Positions 45,774 through 56,252 of a stretch of 64,000 nucleotides of DNA are shown here, one piece after another (the stretch's first letter is position 1; each line of letters opens with the position of its first letter). The notes below the pieces were generated by a model. It saw only the letters and a list, made by a program, of their open reading frames with translations. It ran no database searches and was not told where the DNA came from. The position numbers and the translations under genes are program-made. The stretch lies in the NCBI RefSeq assembly GCF_021390435.2, contig NZ_JAJVCN010000004.1:1096501-1160500 (forward strand), given 5' to 3'. This DNA comes from Kibdelosporangium philippinense. GTDB lineage: Bacteria; Actinomycetota; Actinomycetes; Mycobacteriales; Pseudonocardiaceae.

Positions 45774-46060
45774 GCTGGCGTTTGCGGCGTTCGTGACGAG
45801 TTGAACGCCAATTTCGTATCTGATGTGGGCGTGCTCTGCGCACTCGTGGCATTGTTGGTACGAGCGGCGGTCGCCGCGACGCTGGGGGAGTGGCGACGAC
45901 GGTGTCTTCACCCGGCCAACTGGTGGACAAGTCGGTCGGCATCGCACTCGTTCGTTGTCCATTGGGTGAGATCGTGACCTGTTAAGGCTGCGCGTGCGTC
46001 TCTATCGTTGATTGTGACTACTGTCGGGGCCGCGATGACGCGGGAGTAGGGTCAGAGGAG
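45774..46060. other. Intergenic region between aspS and the kinase-like gene
   Basis: 287 bp without a convincing gene. It holds copy 8 of the dispersed motif (AATTTCGTATC, 45810-45820) and a possible 50-codon plus-strand frame starting MGVLCALVALLVRAAVA at about 45826, with no ribosome site. A CAGAGGAG Shine-Dalgarno belongs to the following gene. Confidence 0.5.
45810..45820. repeat. Dispersed A+T-rich motif, copy 8
   Basis: AATTTCGTATC, sharing 13 nt (complement GATACGAAATTGG, 45808-45820) with the TetR-remnant copy. Confidence 0.5.
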
Positions 46061-47257
46061 ATGAGTGTGGACATCGCCGCCGACCCGCCCGATCTCGACC
46101 AGCCGCCGAACCCGGCCATCACCGAGGCGGTGAGCGCCGCGGAAGCTGTGCTCAGACGCCGATACGGGGCCAAGATCCAGCTCGCCGAGCCGGAAGACCT
46201 CGGCGGCAGCAAACTGTCGACCGTTGTCCGGGTGCGTGTCGCCGCCACCCCGTTCTCGCTGCCACGCACGCTCGTGGTCAAGCGCTACAGCCCGCCGATG
46301 CCCTCCGAGGCATTCGTCCGCGAAGCCGTGAGCTACCAATTGTTCACCGCGCTGACGGCCGAAGAGCGGATGTGCCCGGAGTTGTATGCACACGACGGCG
46401 CAGCCGGTGTGATCGTTATAGAAGACCTTGGCCGTGCTCCGACGCTCGCCGACAAGCTGCTCGGCGACGACGCGCGCGCCGCCGAACGCGCTTTGCTGTC
46501 GTGGGCGCGGTCGTTGGGCAGGCTGCACGCTACGACCGCAGGCCGAGAGGCAGATTTTGACGCGCTGATGCGCCGATTGTCGTCGGCGAAGGTGAAGGGC
46601 GATCCCTTGGCGGTCAACGGGCCCGCCGCCATCGAGCGTCTGCCGCAACTGCTCGATGACGTCCTAGGCGTGCACACCCCGGCGCACGTGTTCGAGCGTG
46701 CCGAGCGGACTCGCTGGTTGCTGGCGACCAGCAGGCACCGCGGTTTCAGCCCGTCGGACCTGTGCCCGGACAACAACCTGATCACCAGCCGTGGTGTCCG
46801 TTTCCTGGACTTCGAAGGCGGCTGCGTCCGCAACATCATGCTCGACGCGGCCTACCTGCGGGTGCCGTTCCCGTCGTGCTGGTGCGCGTTCGCGTTGCCC
46901 GCGGGCATGACCGACGCGATGTTCGCGGCTTGGCGCGCCGAAGTGCGCGTGATGTGGCCGGACTTGGCCGACGACTCGGTCGTTCTGCCGCGCATGCTCG
47001 ACGCGCAGCTGTTCTGGGTCTGGGCGTCCACTTTCTGGTTCCTGCCACGGCCTGGCGAGCAGGACGGGCCGATCGACAGCCACCTGCCGTCTCCCAGGCG
47101 AACCGTCTCAATCGCGGCGCGTTGGCAGCATTTGCGTGACGAGGCCGCGCGAGCGGGCGCGGACAACATCGTCGAGCACGCCAAGGCCGTGGTCGACGCG
47201 CTGACGAAGAAGTTCGGCCCCGATCTCAAGCTGCCGATGTACCCGGCGTTCCGATAG
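46061..47257 (+). CDS. Aminoglycoside phosphotransferase-like kinase
   Basis: 398 residues with an APH/choline-kinase-like fold. LVVKRYSPP carries the ATP-contacting lysine, FSPSDLCPDNNLI corresponds to the catalytic loop (the Asp and Asn are kept; the usual His before them is replaced), and FLDFEGG gives the metal-binding Asp. No antibiotic-resistance specificity can be claimed; most such chromosomal genes have unknown small-molecule substrates. AGAGGAG precedes the ATG. Confidence 0.75.
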   Translation: MSVDIAADPPDLDQPPNPAITEAVSAAEAVLRRRYGAKIQLAEPEDLGGSKLSTVVRVRVAATPFSLPRTLVVKRYSPPMPSEAFVREAVSYQLFTALTAEERMCPELYAHDGAAGVIVIEDLGRAPTLADKLLGDDARAAERALLSWARSLGRLHATTAGREADFDALMRRLSSAKVKGDPLAVNGPAAIERLPQLLDDVLGVHTPAHVFERAERTRWLLATSRHRGFSPSDLCPDNNLITSRGVRFLDFEGGCVRNIMLDAAYLRVPFPSCWCAFALPAGMTDAMFAAWRAEVRVMWPDLADDSVVLPRMLDAQLFWVWASTFWFLPRPGEQDGPIDSHLPSPRRTVSIAARWQHLRDEAARAGADNIVEHAKAVVDALTKKFGPDLKLPMYPAFR

Positions 47258-47328
47258 TTCAAAAAGGCGTCTTCGGACGGTTAACCCGACGTCACCGGTG
47301 GTGAGCGAACGCCAGAGATCGTTGTGCC

Positions 47329-48129
47329 GTGACCGTGCTGGAGTATGCGCCCCAGGGGCTGCGTCAGATACGTAGTCTCGTCATATTGGGGGATTCGACT
47401 GCGGTGGGGCTGGGCGATCCGTTGCCCGGCGGCGGGTGGCGTGGCGTCGGCCCGTTGCTCGCCGACGCGCTGAGCGGCACCGAACAGGTGCGGTTCGCCA
47501 ATGTGTCGTTCACCGGTGCCCGGATGGGCTGCGTGCGCACGATCCAGCTGCCGCAGGCACTGGCGATGGCGCCGGAAGTTGCCGTGATCATCGTCGGGAT
47601 GAACGACACGCTGCGCTCGGATTTCGACTCGGAACGCATCCGAGCCGACCTCGAGCACGTTGTGACGTCTCTGAAAGCGGCGGGAACGGTTGTCCTGACC
47701 GTCCGTTTCCACGACCACGCCAAGGTTTTCCGGCTCCCCGGGCCGTTGCGGCGTGCGCTGCGCAGCCGGATAACCGAGCTGAATTCGGTGATCGACTCGG
47801 TGTCGGCGAAGTACGACACCGGCTGCCTCGACCTCGATTTGCTGCCCGGGGCGTACGAGATGAGTGCGTGGAGCGTCGACCGGTTGCATCCGTCCGAATT
47901 GGGCCACCGGCTGCTCGCGCAAGGATTCGCCGCGCTGCTTGCCGAGCGTGACTGTGCGATACCCAACCCGGTGAGTTTGACGTGTTCCGGTGGACGCCAG
48001 ATCGGCACCGCGGGGCACGTCCTGTGGCTGATCGTGAAGGGCATTCCGTGGCTGTGGCGGCGTGGCCGCGACCTCGTGCCGTACGCGGTGTCGATCATGG
48101 TGAAAGGTTTTGTCGGACCCCCTCGCTAA
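47329..48129 (+). CDS. SGNH/GDSL-family hydrolase
   Basis: 266 residues. The catalytic Ser23 is in LGDSTAVGLGDP, the oxyanion Asn in VGMND, and the Asp-His pair in DRLHPSELGH, giving a complete esterase/lipase SGNH set. No signal peptide, and a hydrophobic stretch near the C terminus (VLWLIVKGIPWLW) may associate with membrane. GTG start; substrate unknown. Confidence 0.85.
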   Translation: MTVLEYAPQGLRQIRSLVILGDSTAVGLGDPLPGGGWRGVGPLLADALSGTEQVRFANVSFTGARMGCVRTIQLPQALAMAPEVAVIIVGMNDTLRSDFDSERIRADLEHVVTSLKAAGTVVLTVRFHDHAKVFRLPGPLRRALRSRITELNSVIDSVSAKYDTGCLDLDLLPGAYEMSAWSVDRLHPSELGHRLLAQGFAALLAERDCAIPNPVSLTCSGGRQIGTAGHVLWLIVKGIPWLWRRGRDLVPYAVSIMVKGFVGPPR

Positions 48130-48139
48130 CGTGCGGAGT

Positions 48140-48619
48140 ATGAGCTTCACCGAGCGCTACTCCCGGCCGTTGCCCGCCACCCTGGTCGACGGCTGGACCA
48201 TAAAGCCCTACCAGGTGGCGATCCGCCAAGAGCCGATCGCCACCTCGACCACCGCGGCCGCGGACGAATTCCTGCGGAAGCTGCTGCCCGATTCGTTGAC
48301 GCATCCGTCGCTCGTCCACGAGCAGGCCAGCTCGCCGAAATACGCGTTCGCCGTGCTCCACCAGGGCGCGGACGCGTTATGGCTGAACCTCTATGTCTGG
48401 GTCTACCAGGCGATCCTGCACGTCCGGGCGGCCTCGTCGACTCTGGACACGGTCGAATTCAGCGAGCTGACCGAACCGCTGATCGGGTGTGTCTGGGAGT
48501 TGCCCGCGCTGGTCCACGAACGCTCGGCGTGGGTCAGGCACGTGATGACGCCCGACAGCCCGGATCTGGACGCCTACCTGGCGGATGTCTTACCCGCGGG
48601 ACCAGTGGGCGGGCCTTGA
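48140..48619 (+). CDS. Hypothetical protein
   Basis: 159 residues, not recognised. Soluble, no signal peptide; internal segments LWLNLYVWVYQAILHVRAASSTL and FSELTEPLIGCVWELPALVHER suggest an alpha/beta protein. ATG 48140 follows a GTGCGGAG site; 10 bp after the SGNH gene, so likely co-transcribed. Confidence 0.65.
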   Translation: MSFTERYSRPLPATLVDGWTIKPYQVAIRQEPIATSTTAAADEFLRKLLPDSLTHPSLVHEQASSPKYAFAVLHQGADALWLNLYVWVYQAILHVRAASSTLDTVEFSELTEPLIGCVWELPALVHERSAWVRHVMTPDSPDLDAYLADVLPAGPVGGP

Positions 48620-48637
48620 TTAGGTAGCGTGTTTGCC

Positions 48638-49993
48638 GTGGATGAGGGCCTGTTCGACATGTCGGAGCCGACCAACCCGCAACCCCATCCGGGGTCTGCG
48701 GCGAATGTGGCCGCCAAAGCTCCGCTGGCAGTGCGGATGCGGCCGCGATCGCTCGACGAAGTCGTCGGTCAAGATCACCTGCTTGGCGCCGGATCACCGC
48801 TTCGGCGGTTGGTCGAAGGCGCGGCTCCGGCTTCCGTGCTGCTGTACGGACCGCCGGGAACGGGTAAGACAACGCTCGCGACGCTGGTTTCGCAGTCGAT
48901 CGGCCGCCGGTTCGTCGCGTTGTCGGCGCTGACGGCTGGCGTCAAAGAAGTACGTGCGGTCATCGACGAAGCCAAGCGTCGGTTGACGCGGTCTGGCGAG
49001 TCGACCGTGTTGTTCATCGATGAGGTGCACCGGTTCTCGCGTACCCAACAGGACGCTTTGCTGGGCGCGGTCGAGGACCGAATCGTCCTACTGGTCGCGG
49101 CGACGACGGAGAATCCGTTCTTCTCGATCGTGTCGCCGTTGTTGTCGCGGTCTCTGGTGCTGCAACTGCATCCGCTGACCGACGAAGACGTTCGCGTCCT
49201 GATCCGCCGGACGGTCGCCGACCCGCGCGGCTTGAACGGCCAACTTGGCCTGGCCAAGGACGCCGAGGATCACCTGGTGCGGCTCGCGGGCGGGGACGCC
49301 CGGCGGGCATTGACGGCATTGGAGGCGGCCGCGGACTCTGCCGCCGCGACCGGACTTGCCGAGATCGACCTCGCGACCGTCGAGGCCACGGTCGACAAGG
49401 CCGCCGTCCGATATGACCGGCAGGGCGACCAGCACTACGACGTCACCAGCGCGTTCATCAAGTCGATCCGTGGCTCCGATGTCGACGCCGCCCTGCACTA
49501 TTTGGCGCGGATGATCGAAGCAGGGGAGGACCCGCGGTTCATCGCGCGCCGGTTGGTCGTGCACGCCAGCGAGGACATCGGTATGGCTGACCCGACCGCT
49601 TTGCAGGTCTGCGTCGCCGCCCACCAGGCCGTGCAGTTCATTGGCATGCCGGAGGGGCGTCTGGCGCTTGCCCAGGCGACCATTCACCTCGCCACGGCGC
49701 CGAAATCCAATGCGGTGATCATGGCGGTCGACTCCGCTTTGGCGGACGTCCGCGCGGGTGGCGCCGGAACAGTGCCACCTCACCTGCGCGACGGTCACTA
49801 CGCTGGCGCGGCGCGGCTCGGCAACGCGCAGGGATACCGGTATCCGCACAACGTTCCGGAGGGTGTTCTAGCGCAGCAGTATCCGCCGGACGACCTGGTC
49901 GGGCGCGACTACTACGAGCCGACGACCCGAGGCGCCGAACGTGCGCTGGCCGATCGGGTTCCCAAGCTCCGTAAGGCGATCCGCGGCGAATGA
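48638..49993 (+). CDS. rarA: Replication-associated recombination ATPase RarA/MgsA
   Basis: 451 residues of the clamp-loader-like AAA+ family. VVGQDHLLG, Walker [10 protein letters not shown], Walker [15 protein letters not shown], sensor 1 AATTENPFF, and the C-terminal MgsA tetramerisation domain (HVHASED-like [28 protein letters not shown]). Acts at stalled replication forks. GTG 48638 gives MDEGLFDM; the Shine-Dalgarno is weak. Its stop overlaps the GNAT start. Confidence 0.93.
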   Translation: MDEGLFDMSEPTNPQPHPGSAANVAAKAPLAVRMRPRSLDEVVGQDHLLGAGSPLRRLVEGAAPASVLLYGPPGTGKTTLATLVSQSIGRRFVALSALTAGVKEVRAVIDEAKRRLTRSGESTVLFIDEVHRFSRTQQDALLGAVEDRIVLLVAATTENPFFSIVSPLLSRSLVLQLHPLTDEDVRVLIRRTVADPRGLNGQLGLAKDAEDHLVRLAGGDARRALTALEAAADSAAATGLAEIDLATVEATVDKAAVRYDRQGDQHYDVTSAFIKSIRGSDVDAALHYLARMIEAGEDPRFIARRLVVHASEDIGMADPTALQVCVAAHQAVQFIGMPEGRLALAQATIHLATAPKSNAVIMAVDSALADVRAGGAGTVPPHLRDGHYAGAARLGNAQGYRYPHNVPEGVLAQQYPPDDLVGRDYYEPTTRGAERALADRVPKLRKAIRGE

Positions 49994-50457
49994 CGGTCGA
50001 ACTGACGCCGGTCGCTGAGCCGGACAAACCAGTGTTGGCGAACCTCGTACAGCTGTACCTGTACGACTTCTCCGAGATTCGGGACGACCTGAAACTCAGT
50101 CCGCACGGCACCTTCATCTACCGGTACTTGGACACGTACTTCACTGAGCCGGACCGTGAGGCCTACTTCATCATGGCGGACGCCGAACTCGCCGGTTTCG
50201 CTATGGTGCGCAGCGACGTTGACGACGACGGATCGTGGAACGTGGCGGAGTTCTTCGTCGCACGCCAGTATCGGCGCCGAGGGGTGGCAACCGAGGCAGC
50301 CAGGTCGCTTTTCGCGCTGCATCCGGGCGAATGGACGCTGACGTTCGACCACGCGAACAAGCCCGCCGTCGTCTTCTGGCGGTCCGTCGCGACCGAGCCG
50401 TATATCGAGATCGGCTTGCCGGACGACCGCACTCGCCTGCGATTCCTGGTGGAGTAA
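49990..50457 (+). CDS. GNAT-family acetyltransferase
   Basis: 155 residues. The acetyl-CoA motif is [21 protein letters not shown], followed by the C-terminal [13 protein letters not shown] segment typical of GNAT. The acceptor is unknown. ATGA overlap with rarA indicates translational coupling. Confidence 0.85.
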   Translation: MTVELTPVAEPDKPVLANLVQLYLYDFSEIRDDLKLSPHGTFIYRYLDTYFTEPDREAYFIMADAELAGFAMVRSDVDDDGSWNVAEFFVARQYRRRGVATEAARSLFALHPGEWTLTFDHANKPAVVFWRSVATEPYIEIGLPDDRTRLRFLVE

Positions 50458-50608
50458 AGAAGTCTTCGGAATCCCTTGACCGCCACCATCCATAGTGGAC
50501 AGCTGGTGTTCATGTCGGTGTGGCCGCGCTGGAATGTCACCGGATGAGCATGTCGGCATGGAAATTCCTCGCGTTGGCGTTCCCGGTCACCTTGCTGACC
50601 GCCTGTCC

Positions 50609-52138
50609 ATGGCCGAGCAGCACGAGTACCTCAACCGTAGGTCGTTACTCGGTCGCGGCGCTGCGGTCGCGGCGCTGACGGTCGCCGGACCGACCTTTTT
50701 GCCCGGTCTGGCGTACGCGTCCGGCGACCGCGTCACGCCGACCGGCAAACACATCGCGTTCGGGCGCAACCCGCGGACCCAAATGCGAATCGGCTGGCAG
50801 GTTCCCGCGCTGGTTCGCAAACCGTTCGTGCGAATCGGATACGATCCGCACGACCTCGGCCACCGTGAACCGGCCGAGATCCGCGCCCTGCACTCCGAGG
50901 TCAAGGGCGTGATCGCGCCCCAGGACCAGTACTACCTGCACGCCGAAGTCGGAAACCTGCGGCCGGGCACCAAGTACTACTACGCCGTCGGTCACGAGGA
51001 TTTCGACCCGAAGCACGCCGACGCCTCGTTCACCACCGCGCCGCACCGCGGTTTGCCGCCGCACAAATTCACCTTCACCGCATTCGGCGACCAAGGCGTC
51101 ACCACGGCGGCGTTGGCCAACGACGGCGCCGTCGCGCGACAGAATCCGGCGTTTCACTTGCTGGCTGGCGACATCGCATACGCGGACCCCAACGGCAACG
51201 GATTGCCGATCGGCAGCACACCGGACGCCGGCCATGACACCTTCAACCCGAAGGTCTGGAACGCGTATTTCGGCCAGATCGAGCCGGTGGCCGCAAATGT
51301 GCCGTGGATGGTCACCACCGGAAACCACGACATGGAGGCGCTGTACCCGCACAACGGCTACGGCGGCCAAACCGCCCGCTGGGACTTCCCGGGTTCCGGC
51401 CCGCGGTCGTGCCCGGGCGCGTACTCGTTCATTTACGGCAACGTCGGCGTCATCTCACTGGACGCCAACGACGTGTCCTATGAGATCCCGGCGAACTACG
51501 GCTTCACCGGCGGCGAGCAGACCCGCTGGCTCAAGCAGCGCCTGGCGTTCCTTCGCGCGCAACCGGACGTCGACTTCATCGTCGTGTTCTTCCACCACTG
51601 CGCCTACTCGACAACCAACAGCCACGCGTCCGACGGCGGCGTCCGCGACTTCTGGGTGCCCTTGTTCGACCGCTACAAGGTCGACCTCGTGGTCAACGGC
51701 CACAACCACGTCTACGAACGCAGCGACGCCCTCCGCGCCGGTCGCGTCACGAAACAGGTTCCTATAGGAAGTACGATCCGCCCCGAAACCGACGGCACCG
51801 TTTACGCGACGTGCGGCGGTGGCGGCAAGAGCCTCTACGACTTCCCGGCGCCCGACACGTACGCCGGTCACGAGTCGCCGCACACGGACGTACCGTCGTA
51901 CCACTGGGCGCCCGGCAAAGCGAAGGTCACTGAACTCGTCCAATGGTCGCGAGTCCGGTTCACCGGTTACGCATTCCTCGCCATCGACTCCGAACCGGCG
52001 TTCCCCGGTCGCAAAACGCGCCTCACCGTTCGAGTGCTCACCGCGACCGGCGCCGAAGTCGACCGGTTCGCTCTCGAACGCACCGCCGGACTGCATTTCG
52101 GCGCCCTCACACTCGGCGCCGACGTCGGTGACGCGTGA
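50609..52138 (+). CDS. Secreted purple-acid-phosphatase-type metallophosphoesterase
   Basis: 509 residues. A Tat-type signal (NRRSLLGRGAAVAALTVAGP) leads to an N-terminal fibronectin-like domain and a metallophosphoesterase domain with all five metal motifs: FGDQG, GDIAYAD, GNHDME, FHHCAY and NGHNHVYER. This is the PAP arrangement, probably releasing phosphate outside the cell. ATG 50609 gives the expected Tat N-region; two earlier ATGs would add non-homologous residues. An Rv2577 homologue is at a related place in mycobacteria. Confidence 0.85.
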   Translation: MAEQHEYLNRRSLLGRGAAVAALTVAGPTFLPGLAYASGDRVTPTGKHIAFGRNPRTQMRIGWQVPALVRKPFVRIGYDPHDLGHREPAEIRALHSEVKGVIAPQDQYYLHAEVGNLRPGTKYYYAVGHEDFDPKHADASFTTAPHRGLPPHKFTFTAFGDQGVTTAALANDGAVARQNPAFHLLAGDIAYADPNGNGLPIGSTPDAGHDTFNPKVWNAYFGQIEPVAANVPWMVTTGNHDMEALYPHNGYGGQTARWDFPGSGPRSCPGAYSFIYGNVGVISLDANDVSYEIPANYGFTGGEQTRWLKQRLAFLRAQPDVDFIVVFFHHCAYSTTNSHASDGGVRDFWVPLFDRYKVDLVVNGHNHVYERSDALRAGRVTKQVPIGSTIRPETDGTVYATCGGGGKSLYDFPAPDTYAGHESPHTDVPSYHWAPGKAKVTELVQWSRVRFTGYAFLAIDSEPAFPGRKTRLTVRVLTATGAEVDRFALERTAGLHFGALTLGADVGDA

Positions 52139-52222
52139 CCAAAATGCGACTCCGCGCCAAATGACGTCCGAAGCCTCCCGGTCGGCAAAGCCCGGCCGGG
52201 ACAGGCGCGCTACTTTCCGAAC

Positions 52223-52786
52223 ATGTCCTCTCAAGTCCCGTTATGGGTCACCATCGCTGTCGCCCTCGTCGGGTTCGCCGGTGTCCTGAGCGCTCAGTTC
52301 GTCGCGGCCTGGCGTGAAGACCGACGTTGGCGCCGAGACCAAGAGCGTGAGGACAAACGCTGGGACCGCGAACGCGTCAAGGAACTCGAGAACCGCAGCT
52401 ACGAAGGCCGCCAAAACGCCTATGTACAAATCATCGCGGCAGTGGAGGCCTACGACTGGCTGGTGTACCCGGTCGTCGCTGCGGTCCGGCGGATCGCCGA
52501 CAACCCACAAGTACTGCGCCAGGACCAGCGTGGCGACGTCTGGCGGGCCAGGGAAGAACTACGCCATTCACTCGGTCCGGTGACCCTGTTCGCCTCCGAG
52601 CGTTTCAGCGACATGCTGCGCAGGACCATGCTGCCGCGGTCACGGCTGGCGATGTACATGTCCGCGGGCAAGGCGCCGGAGTGGACCAGGGTCAAGGAGC
52701 TATGGGACGAGTCGCAGGCAGGCTTCCGGAAATTGCGCGGCGAGATGCGTAAGGACCTCGGCCTTGAGGCGCTGCCGGACGACTGA
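52223..52786 (+). CDS. Membrane-anchored hypothetical protein
   Basis: 187 residues, not recognised. One N-terminal membrane helix (LWVTIAVALVGFAGVLSAQFV), a highly charged Arg/Glu-rich coiled-coil-like stretch (residues 30-60) and a helical soluble domain. Found as a stand-alone gene before the alaS cluster; role unknown. Confidence 0.65.
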   Translation: MSSQVPLWVTIAVALVGFAGVLSAQFVAAWREDRRWRRDQEREDKRWDRERVKELENRSYEGRQNAYVQIIAAVEAYDWLVYPVVAAVRRIADNPQVLRQDQRGDVWRAREELRHSLGPVTLFASERFSDMLRRTMLPRSRLAMYMSAGKAPEWTRVKELWDESQAGFRKLRGEMRKDLGLEALPDD

Positions 52787-52844
52787 CGGCCCCCCGGTAA
52801 TGTTTCCTTCACCCAATTCGAGCAACGCCTTTCCGGGAGGCTTC

Positions 52845-53246
52845 GTGTCCGCAGGGGAATGGATCGCGGCTGCAGCTGTAGTCGTGTTCCTGCTGCTGGT
52901 GATCCTGGTGGCGCGCCCATTGATCAAGCTGGGGCGCACGCTGGACGAGGCCACCATCGCGATCCGTAAGGCGCACGAGAACTCCGACCCGTTGTTCAAC
53001 GGCGCCAACACCACACTCACCCACGTCAACACCCAGCTTGAGCGGGTGGACGGGATCACCGCGAACGCACAGGCGGTCAGCGGCAACGTATCCGCCCTGA
53101 CCTCGGTTTTCACCGCCACACTCGGCGGTCCCCTCGTCAAGGCCGCAGCCGTTTCCTATGGCCTGAGCAAGGCGATCAAGGCCCGCCGCAAGCGCAAGGA
53201 CGAGCGCGAGGGCAAGCACACGCGTCGTCGTAGGGGGCGCAAATGA
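52845..53246 (+). CDS. DUF948 domain protein
   Basis: 133 residues: one membrane helix (AAAAVVVFLLLVILVARPLI), then a helical region (RTLDEATIAIRKAHENSDPLF) and a basic C terminus. DUF948 proteins precede alaS in many actinobacteria; function unknown. GTG 52845 follows GGGAGG. ATGA overlap with the next gene. Confidence 0.82.
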   Translation: MSAGEWIAAAAVVVFLLLVILVARPLIKLGRTLDEATIAIRKAHENSDPLFNGANTTLTHVNTQLERVDGITANAQAVSGNVSALTSVFTATLGGPLVKAAAVSYGLSKAIKARRKRKDEREGKHTRRRRGRK

Positions 53247-53509
53247 GCAGGTTGTTCTGGCTCGGCGTCGGCGTCGCGGCCGGCGTTGCGCTGTCCCGTA
53301 AACTCAGAGAGAAGGCGCATCAGGCCACCCCGGCCGGTGTTGCCGAGAACGTCAGCGACGCGATGCGCGAGCTGGCGGGCGCCGTGGGCGCGTTCGGTGC
53401 GGACGTGCGCGCGGGGATGCAAGAGCGTGAGAAGGAGTTGCAGGACGTGGTCACCGAGCGGTCGGGCGTGCGTTTGCACAACGCACGAGCGCGACGGGCG
53501 GACGACTGA
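53243..53509 (+). CDS. Small DUF6167-like protein
   Basis: 88 residues: short hydrophobic N terminus (RLFWLGVGVAAGVALSRKL) followed by an amphipathic helix rich in Ala, Glu and Arg (MRELAGAVGAFGADVRAGMQERE). Coupled to the DUF948 gene and placed before alaS, the usual actinobacterial order. Possibly envelope-associated; family name from memory. Confidence 0.7.
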   Translation: MSRLFWLGVGVAAGVALSRKLREKAHQATPAGVAENVSDAMRELAGAVGAFGADVRAGMQEREKELQDVVTERSGVRLHNARARRADD

Positions 53510-53588
53510 GTCGCTTCACAGCGCCCAGTGGTCGTTCGCCGTTCCGCCGTGCCTGACATCCGTCCATACCTCCTTCCAGGGATAAGCC

Positions 53589-56252
53589 GTGCAGACGCAT
53601 GAGATTCGCAACCGTTTCCTGAATCACTTCAAGAACGCCGGGCATACCGAGGTGCCGAGTGCCTCGCTGATCCTCGACGACCCGAACCTGCTGTTCGTCA
53701 ACGCCGGCATGGTGCAGTTCAAGCCGTATTTCCTCGGCGAAGCCCCGCCGCCGTACCCGACCGCGACCAGCGTGCAGAAGTGCGTGCGCACCGGCGACAT
53801 CGACGAGGTCGGCAAGACCACCCGGCACAACACGTTCTTCCAGATGGCCGGGAACTTCTCGTTCGGCGACTACTTCAAGGCCGGTGCGATCGAGCACGCC
53901 TGGAACCTGATCACCTCCTCGGTCGACGATGGCGGCTTCGGGCTGGACCCAGACCGCATCTGGACCACCGTCTACCTCGACGATGATGAGGCCATCGAGC
54001 TGTGGAAGAAGGTCGCCGGGCTGCCCGACGAGCGGATCCAGCGGCGTGACGGCAGGGACAACTACTGGGACATGGGCGTGCCCGGTCCCGGCGGCCCCTG
54101 CTCGGAGATCTACTACGACCGCGGCGCCCAGTTCGGCAAAGAGGGCGGCCCGGTCGTCGACGAAGACCGGTACCTCGAGATCTGGAACCTGGTCTTCATG
54201 CAGGACGTACGCGGCGAGCAAAGCCCCAAGTACGGCCACAAGCCGATCGGCACCCTGCCGAAGAAGAACATCGACACCGGTATGGGTGTCGAGCGTGTCG
54301 CCTACCTGCTGCAGGGCGTGGACAACGTCTACGAGACGGACCTCGTGCGCCCGGTGATCAGCAAGGCCGAGGAGATGTCCGGCCGCCGTTACGGCGCCGA
54401 TCACGTCGACGACGTGCGTTTCCGCGTCATCGCCGACCACGCCCGCAGCGGCGTGATGCTGATCGGCGACGGCGTGACCCCTGGCAACGAGGGCCGTGGC
54501 TACGTGCTGCGCCGCCTGCTGCGCCGCATCGTGCGATCCGTGCGTCTGCTCGGTGTCGATGAACCGGTGCTGCCGGAGTTCGCCGCCGTCGTGCGTGACG
54601 CCATGGGCCCGTCGTACCCGGAGCTCGTGCGCGACTTCGACCGGATCTCGGCCGTGGTGAAGACCGAGGAAGACGCTTTCCGCGCCACCCTCACCACCGG
54701 TTCGCGGATCTTCGACGTGGCCGCCTCGCAGACCAAGGACAGCGGCAGCAAGCTGCTGGCCGGTGACAAGGCCTTCCAGCTGCACGACACCTACGGCTTC
54801 CCGATCGACCTGACCCTCGAGATGGCTTCCGAGCAGGGCCTGCAGGTCGACGAGGCCCGGTTCCGTGAGCTGATGGAGGAGCAGCGGCAGCGCGCCAAGG
54901 CCGACGCGGCCGCCCGCAAGACCGGGCATGGCGACCTGTCGGAGTACCGCAAGGTGCTCGAGCAGCACGGCGAGACCCAGTTCCTCGGCTACATCGACCT
55001 GCAGTCGACCGCCCAGGTCATCGGCCTGCTGGTCGACGGCCAGCCGGTCGCCAAGGTGAGCGCTGGCCAGCACGCCGAACTGATCCTCGACCGCACCCCG
55101 TTCTACGCCGAGAGCGGTGGTCAGATCGCCGACACCGGCCTGCTGGTTGGTTCGGGCGCCGAGATCCAGGTCGACGACGTGCAGAAAGCCGTTCCCGGCC
55201 TCTTCGTGCACCGGGTGACCGTGTTGTCCGGCGAGATCGGCCTGGACTCCGAGGTCACCGGGTCAGTCGACCGTGACCGTCGCAAGTCGATCGCCCGCGC
55301 CCACTCCGCCACGCACCTCGTGCACGCCGCTGTCCGTGGTGCCTACGGTCAGCGCGCCGCTCAGGCCGGTTCGCTCAACGCCCCTGGCCGGATGCGGTTC
55401 GACTTCACCACGCCCGGTTCGGTGTCCACCGACATCCTGACCGAGGTCGAGGAGGAGGTGAACGACTACCTGCAGACCGACGTCGAGGTGCAGACGTTCA
55501 CCACGACCAAGGCCAAGGCCCTCGAGCTGGGCGCCGTGGCCCTGTTCGGCGAGAAGTACGGCGATGATGTGCGCGTAGTCGACATGGGCGAGTACTCGCG
55601 CGAGTTGTGCGGTGGCACGCACGTCGACCGGATCGGCCAGCTCGGCCTGGTCAAGCTGGTCGCCGACTCGTCCATCGGCTCCGGCGTGCACCGTGTCGAA
55701 GCCCTGGTCGGCTCGGACGCGCTGCGCTACGTCCGCAAGGAGCAGCTGCTCGTGTCGCAGCTCGCCGACCAGCTGAAGGTGCCGTCAGCCGAGCTGCCCA
55801 GCCGGATCGAAGGCCTGCTCGGCCGGATCAAGAGCGCCGAGAAGGAGATCGAGCAGCTGCGCATCGCCCAGGTGCTGCAGTCCGCCGGTGACCTGGCCGC
55901 CAAGGCCCAGGACGTCAACGGCGTGCGCCTGGTCGCCGAGCGTGTTCCCGAGGGCGTCGATGCTGGTGGCCTGCGCGCCCTGGCCACGGATGTCCGTAAC
56001 CGGCTTGGCGGTGCCGAGGCTGGCGTGGTGGCGTTGTTCGCCCCGGGTGGCGACAAGGTCAGCTTCGTCGTGGCCACCACCGGCGGTGCCAGGGACAAGG
56101 GACTGGCCGCTGGCAAGCTGGTCAGCTCGTTCGCCGCGGCGATCGACGGCCGCGGCGGCGGCAAGCCGGACATGGCCCAGGGTGGCGGCACCAAGCCCGC
56201 TGGCATCGACGACGCCATCGCTCTGCTTCGTAAGGAGCTGGGCGGCGCGTGA
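53589..56252 (+). CDS. alaS: Alanyl-tRNA synthetase
   Basis: 887 residues with the full bacterial layout: class II catalytic domain (motif 1 [38 protein letters not shown], motif 3 region [15 protein letters not shown]), editing domain with HxxxH in HSATHLVHA and CGGTHVDR, and the C-terminal C-Ala domain. GTG start. It is followed by an overlapping ruvX. Confidence 0.97.
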   Translation: MQTHEIRNRFLNHFKNAGHTEVPSASLILDDPNLLFVNAGMVQFKPYFLGEAPPPYPTATSVQKCVRTGDIDEVGKTTRHNTFFQMAGNFSFGDYFKAGAIEHAWNLITSSVDDGGFGLDPDRIWTTVYLDDDEAIELWKKVAGLPDERIQRRDGRDNYWDMGVPGPGGPCSEIYYDRGAQFGKEGGPVVDEDRYLEIWNLVFMQDVRGEQSPKYGHKPIGTLPKKNIDTGMGVERVAYLLQGVDNVYETDLVRPVISKAEEMSGRRYGADHVDDVRFRVIADHARSGVMLIGDGVTPGNEGRGYVLRRLLRRIVRSVRLLGVDEPVLPEFAAVVRDAMGPSYPELVRDFDRISAVVKTEEDAFRATLTTGSRIFDVAASQTKDSGSKLLAGDKAFQLHDTYGFPIDLTLEMASEQGLQVDEARFRELMEEQRQRAKADAAARKTGHGDLSEYRKVLEQHGETQFLGYIDLQSTAQVIGLLVDGQPVAKVSAGQHAELILDRTPFYAESGGQIADTGLLVGSGAEIQVDDVQKAVPGLFVHRVTVLSGEIGLDSEVTGSVDRDRRKSIARAHSATHLVHAAVRGAYGQRAAQAGSLNAPGRMRFDFTTPGSVSTDILTEVEEEVNDYLQTDVEVQTFTTTKAKALELGAVALFGEKYGDDVRVVDMGEYSRELCGGTHVDRIGQLGLVKLVADSSIGSGVHRVEALVGSDALRYVRKEQLLVSQLADQLKVPSAELPSRIEGLLGRIKSAEKEIEQLRIAQVLQSAGDLAAKAQDVNGVRLVAERVPEGVDAGGLRALATDVRNRLGGAEAGVVALFAPGGDKVSFVVATTGGARDKGLAAGKLVSSFAAAIDGRGGGKPDMAQGGGTKPAGIDDAIALLRKELGGA

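Noticed and set aside
43942-45942. A 666-codon open frame antisense to aspS
   Set aside because: aspS on the plus strand is unambiguous; the antisense frame is a shadow.
46061-47257. An aminoglycoside-resistance gene
   Set aside because: Only the kinase fold is supported; the catalytic-loop His is replaced, and such genes are common chromosomal kinases of unknown substrate.
53451-55211. A 586-codon open frame antisense to alaS
   Set aside because: Shadow of alaS with no motif or ribosome site.
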